NCBI GenBank assembly: GCA_934565615.1 | Contig: CAKTIH010000134.1 | Location: 1 to 5,231 of the forward strand | Origin: an uncultured Oscillospiraceae bacterium | Lineage (GTDB): Bacteria > Bacillota > Clostridia > Oscillospirales > Oscillospiraceae | DNA: 5,231 bases | Direction: 5' to 3' | In this document: piece after piece, positions 4,746 to 5,231 of the stretch | Layout of the letters: every line of letters begins with the position of its first letter | How positions within the stretch are numbered: position 1 is the stretch's first letter | Made by a program: the position numbers and the translations under genes | Notes under the pieces: model-generated | What the model was told of the DNA's origin: nothing | The model's database searches: none | The model's input: the letters and a program-made list of their open reading frames with translations, nothing else

Positions 4746-4873
4746 ATAGGTCTGGAGGGTGTGCATTGGGTTCAGAGGAATAATTAAAAGGTGCAACGCT
4801 TACGGGGCGACCACCCTATCATTCCGAACCACGGCATGAATATAGAAATCCAGGGAAACTGAGATGTCCCTAT
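4746..4873. other. Highly self-complementary segment, candidate structured RNA or element end
   Basis: Nested complementary blocks occur in correct order: ATAGG/CCTAT (4746-4750, 4869-4873), CTGGA/TCCAG (4752-4756, 4849-4853), GTGC/GCAT (4761-4764, 4834-4837, one wobble), GGTTC/GAACC (4769-4773, 4826-4830), GGAAT/ATTCC (4777-4781, 4821-4825), GGTG/CACC (4790-4793, 4812-4815), CGC/GCG (4797-4799, 4807-4809), with loop TTACGGG. The inner core, 4769-4830, is the convincing part. The outer pairs have large internal loops and could be chance. No protein frame of useful length covers it and I do not recognise a known RNA family. The strand is undetermined; on the minus strand it would run into the bidirectional terminator. 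Between it and 4957 I see nothing. Confidence 0.4.
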
Positions 4874-4956
4874 TAAAGAAGGTAAAACCCATCCACCACG
4901 CCAAATTCTCGATTAATATCACGCATACTACCGCAGCAGACAAAAGAATAGCTTAC

Positions 4957-5196
4957 TTATTCTTTATTTGGTGGATCAAAATCCTCATCTTTGCATTTGC
5001 GGATAATGTGTTTGGTGCGGTCAAGTGGCAGAGGGACATCCTCCTCTGCGAAATACTCCACCTTCACAACTTCCGCTGCGGAGTGGTGGTTATCCTTGCC
5101 GACGGGTACAATCACATAATCGCCAACGGAAATATTGTCCTCATCGGCAATGTAGTAATAGCTTTTGTATGATGCACGATCGGATATCCATAAGGA
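4957..5196 (-). pseudogene. 5'-truncated gene for an uncharacterised small protein
   Basis: The minus-strand frame after the TAA at 5199-5197 encodes about 79 residues ending at TAA 4959-4957. The last 74 read like a genuine domain: DRASYKSYYYIADEDNISVG, then DYVIVPVGKDN, AAEVVKVEYFAEEDVPLPL, TKHIIRKCKDEDFDPPNKE. The pattern (VGDYVIVPVG..N followed by a VVKVEYF strand and a K-x-IIRK end) suggests a small beta-barrel-like domain, but I cannot name the family. No ATG, GTG or TTG lies between the upstream stop and the conserved part, so the gene has lost its 5' end. The sequence just upstream belongs to a different frame and family (HNH endonuclease), indicating a recombination or deletion junction near 5170-5185. 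A sequencing frameshift is a less likely alternative. Confidence 0.55.
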
Positions 5197-5231
5197 TTAT
5201 CTATAAACTCCTCCGCAACTAATCTATGAAC
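5112..5231 (-). pseudogene. Fragment of HNH homing-type endonuclease (runs off window)
   Basis: Entering from the right edge on the minus strand, the frame reads VHRLVAEEFIDNPYGYPIVHH (5231-5169, shown in two overlapping parts: HRLVAEEFI and NPYGYPIV). This is the conserved stretch before the catalytic HNH loop of homing-type HNH endonucleases, usually HRLVAEAFIPNP followed by VNHIDG. The expected N-H-x-D-G-x-x-x-N-N continuation is absent. After H5169 the frame enters the neighbouring gene remnant out of phase and stops at TGA 5114-5112. The catalytic half is therefore missing and this copy should be inactive. The N-terminal part lies outside the window. Confidence 0.6.

Noticed and set aside
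4791..4862. Short plus-strand frame containing RGDHPIIPNHGMNIEI, faintly like the C-terminal part of HicA toxins.
   Set aside because: Only 23 codons, no ribosome site, no recognisable upstream part, and the bases are better explained by the self-complementary structure.
4864..5172. Plus-strand 102-codon frame in the right end.
   Set aside because: It lies opposite the better supported minus-strand remnant at 4957-5196, has no ribosome site, and its hydrophobic stretches come from reading the complement.

Overview
The window looks like chromosomal DNA of a low-to-mid GC Firmicute, most likely a clostridium of the Ruminococcaceae/Oscillospiraceae kind. This is inferred from the gene order (murA, then a WalJ-type metallo-beta-lactamase-fold protein, then rlmH), the Gram-positive style extended -10 promoters (TGTGN before the -10 box), the AGGAG-type ribosome sites and the free use of TTG and GTG starts. 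No species can be named from sequence alone.

Layout. Positions 1-397 (minus) hold smpB, cut by the window edge at its 3' end and preceded by its own promoter. Positions 503-745 (minus) hold a small uncharacterised protein. A compact divergent promoter region (about 746-918) separates it from a rightward ADP-ribose pyrophosphatase-type Nudix gene (919-1452). A strong promoter at 1475-1503 and a leader hairpin precede a tight three-gene operon, murA-walJ-rlmH (1561-4117). Its genes overlap by 1 and 13 bases. The operon combines the first step of peptidoglycan synthesis, a wall/DNA-associated metallohydrolase and a 23S rRNA methyltransferase.

After rlmH comes a non-protein zone: a chain of alternative hairpins, tRNA-Gly(GCC) with a near-consensus promoter and a terminator, an inverted pair of heptanucleotide repeat arrays, tRNA-Leu(UAG), and a long terminator followed by a second bidirectional one. 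A 14-bp perfect inverted repeat brackets the repeat array, tRNA-Leu and its terminator.

The right end (about 4720-5231) looks like accessory or decayed DNA. It holds a strongly self-complementary segment (core 4769-4830, possibly 4746-4873) that may be a structured RNA or a mobile-element end. Next to it are two minus-strand gene remnants: a 5'-truncated small beta-rich protein and, in another frame and running off the window, a fragment with the HRLVAEEFI...NP signature of homing-type HNH endonucleases. Conserved housekeeping genes thus fill the left four fifths, and a tRNA-linked plastic region fills the rest. No complete new defence or mobile system is visible. The most unusual items are the structured segment, the heptad arrays and the HNH junction.
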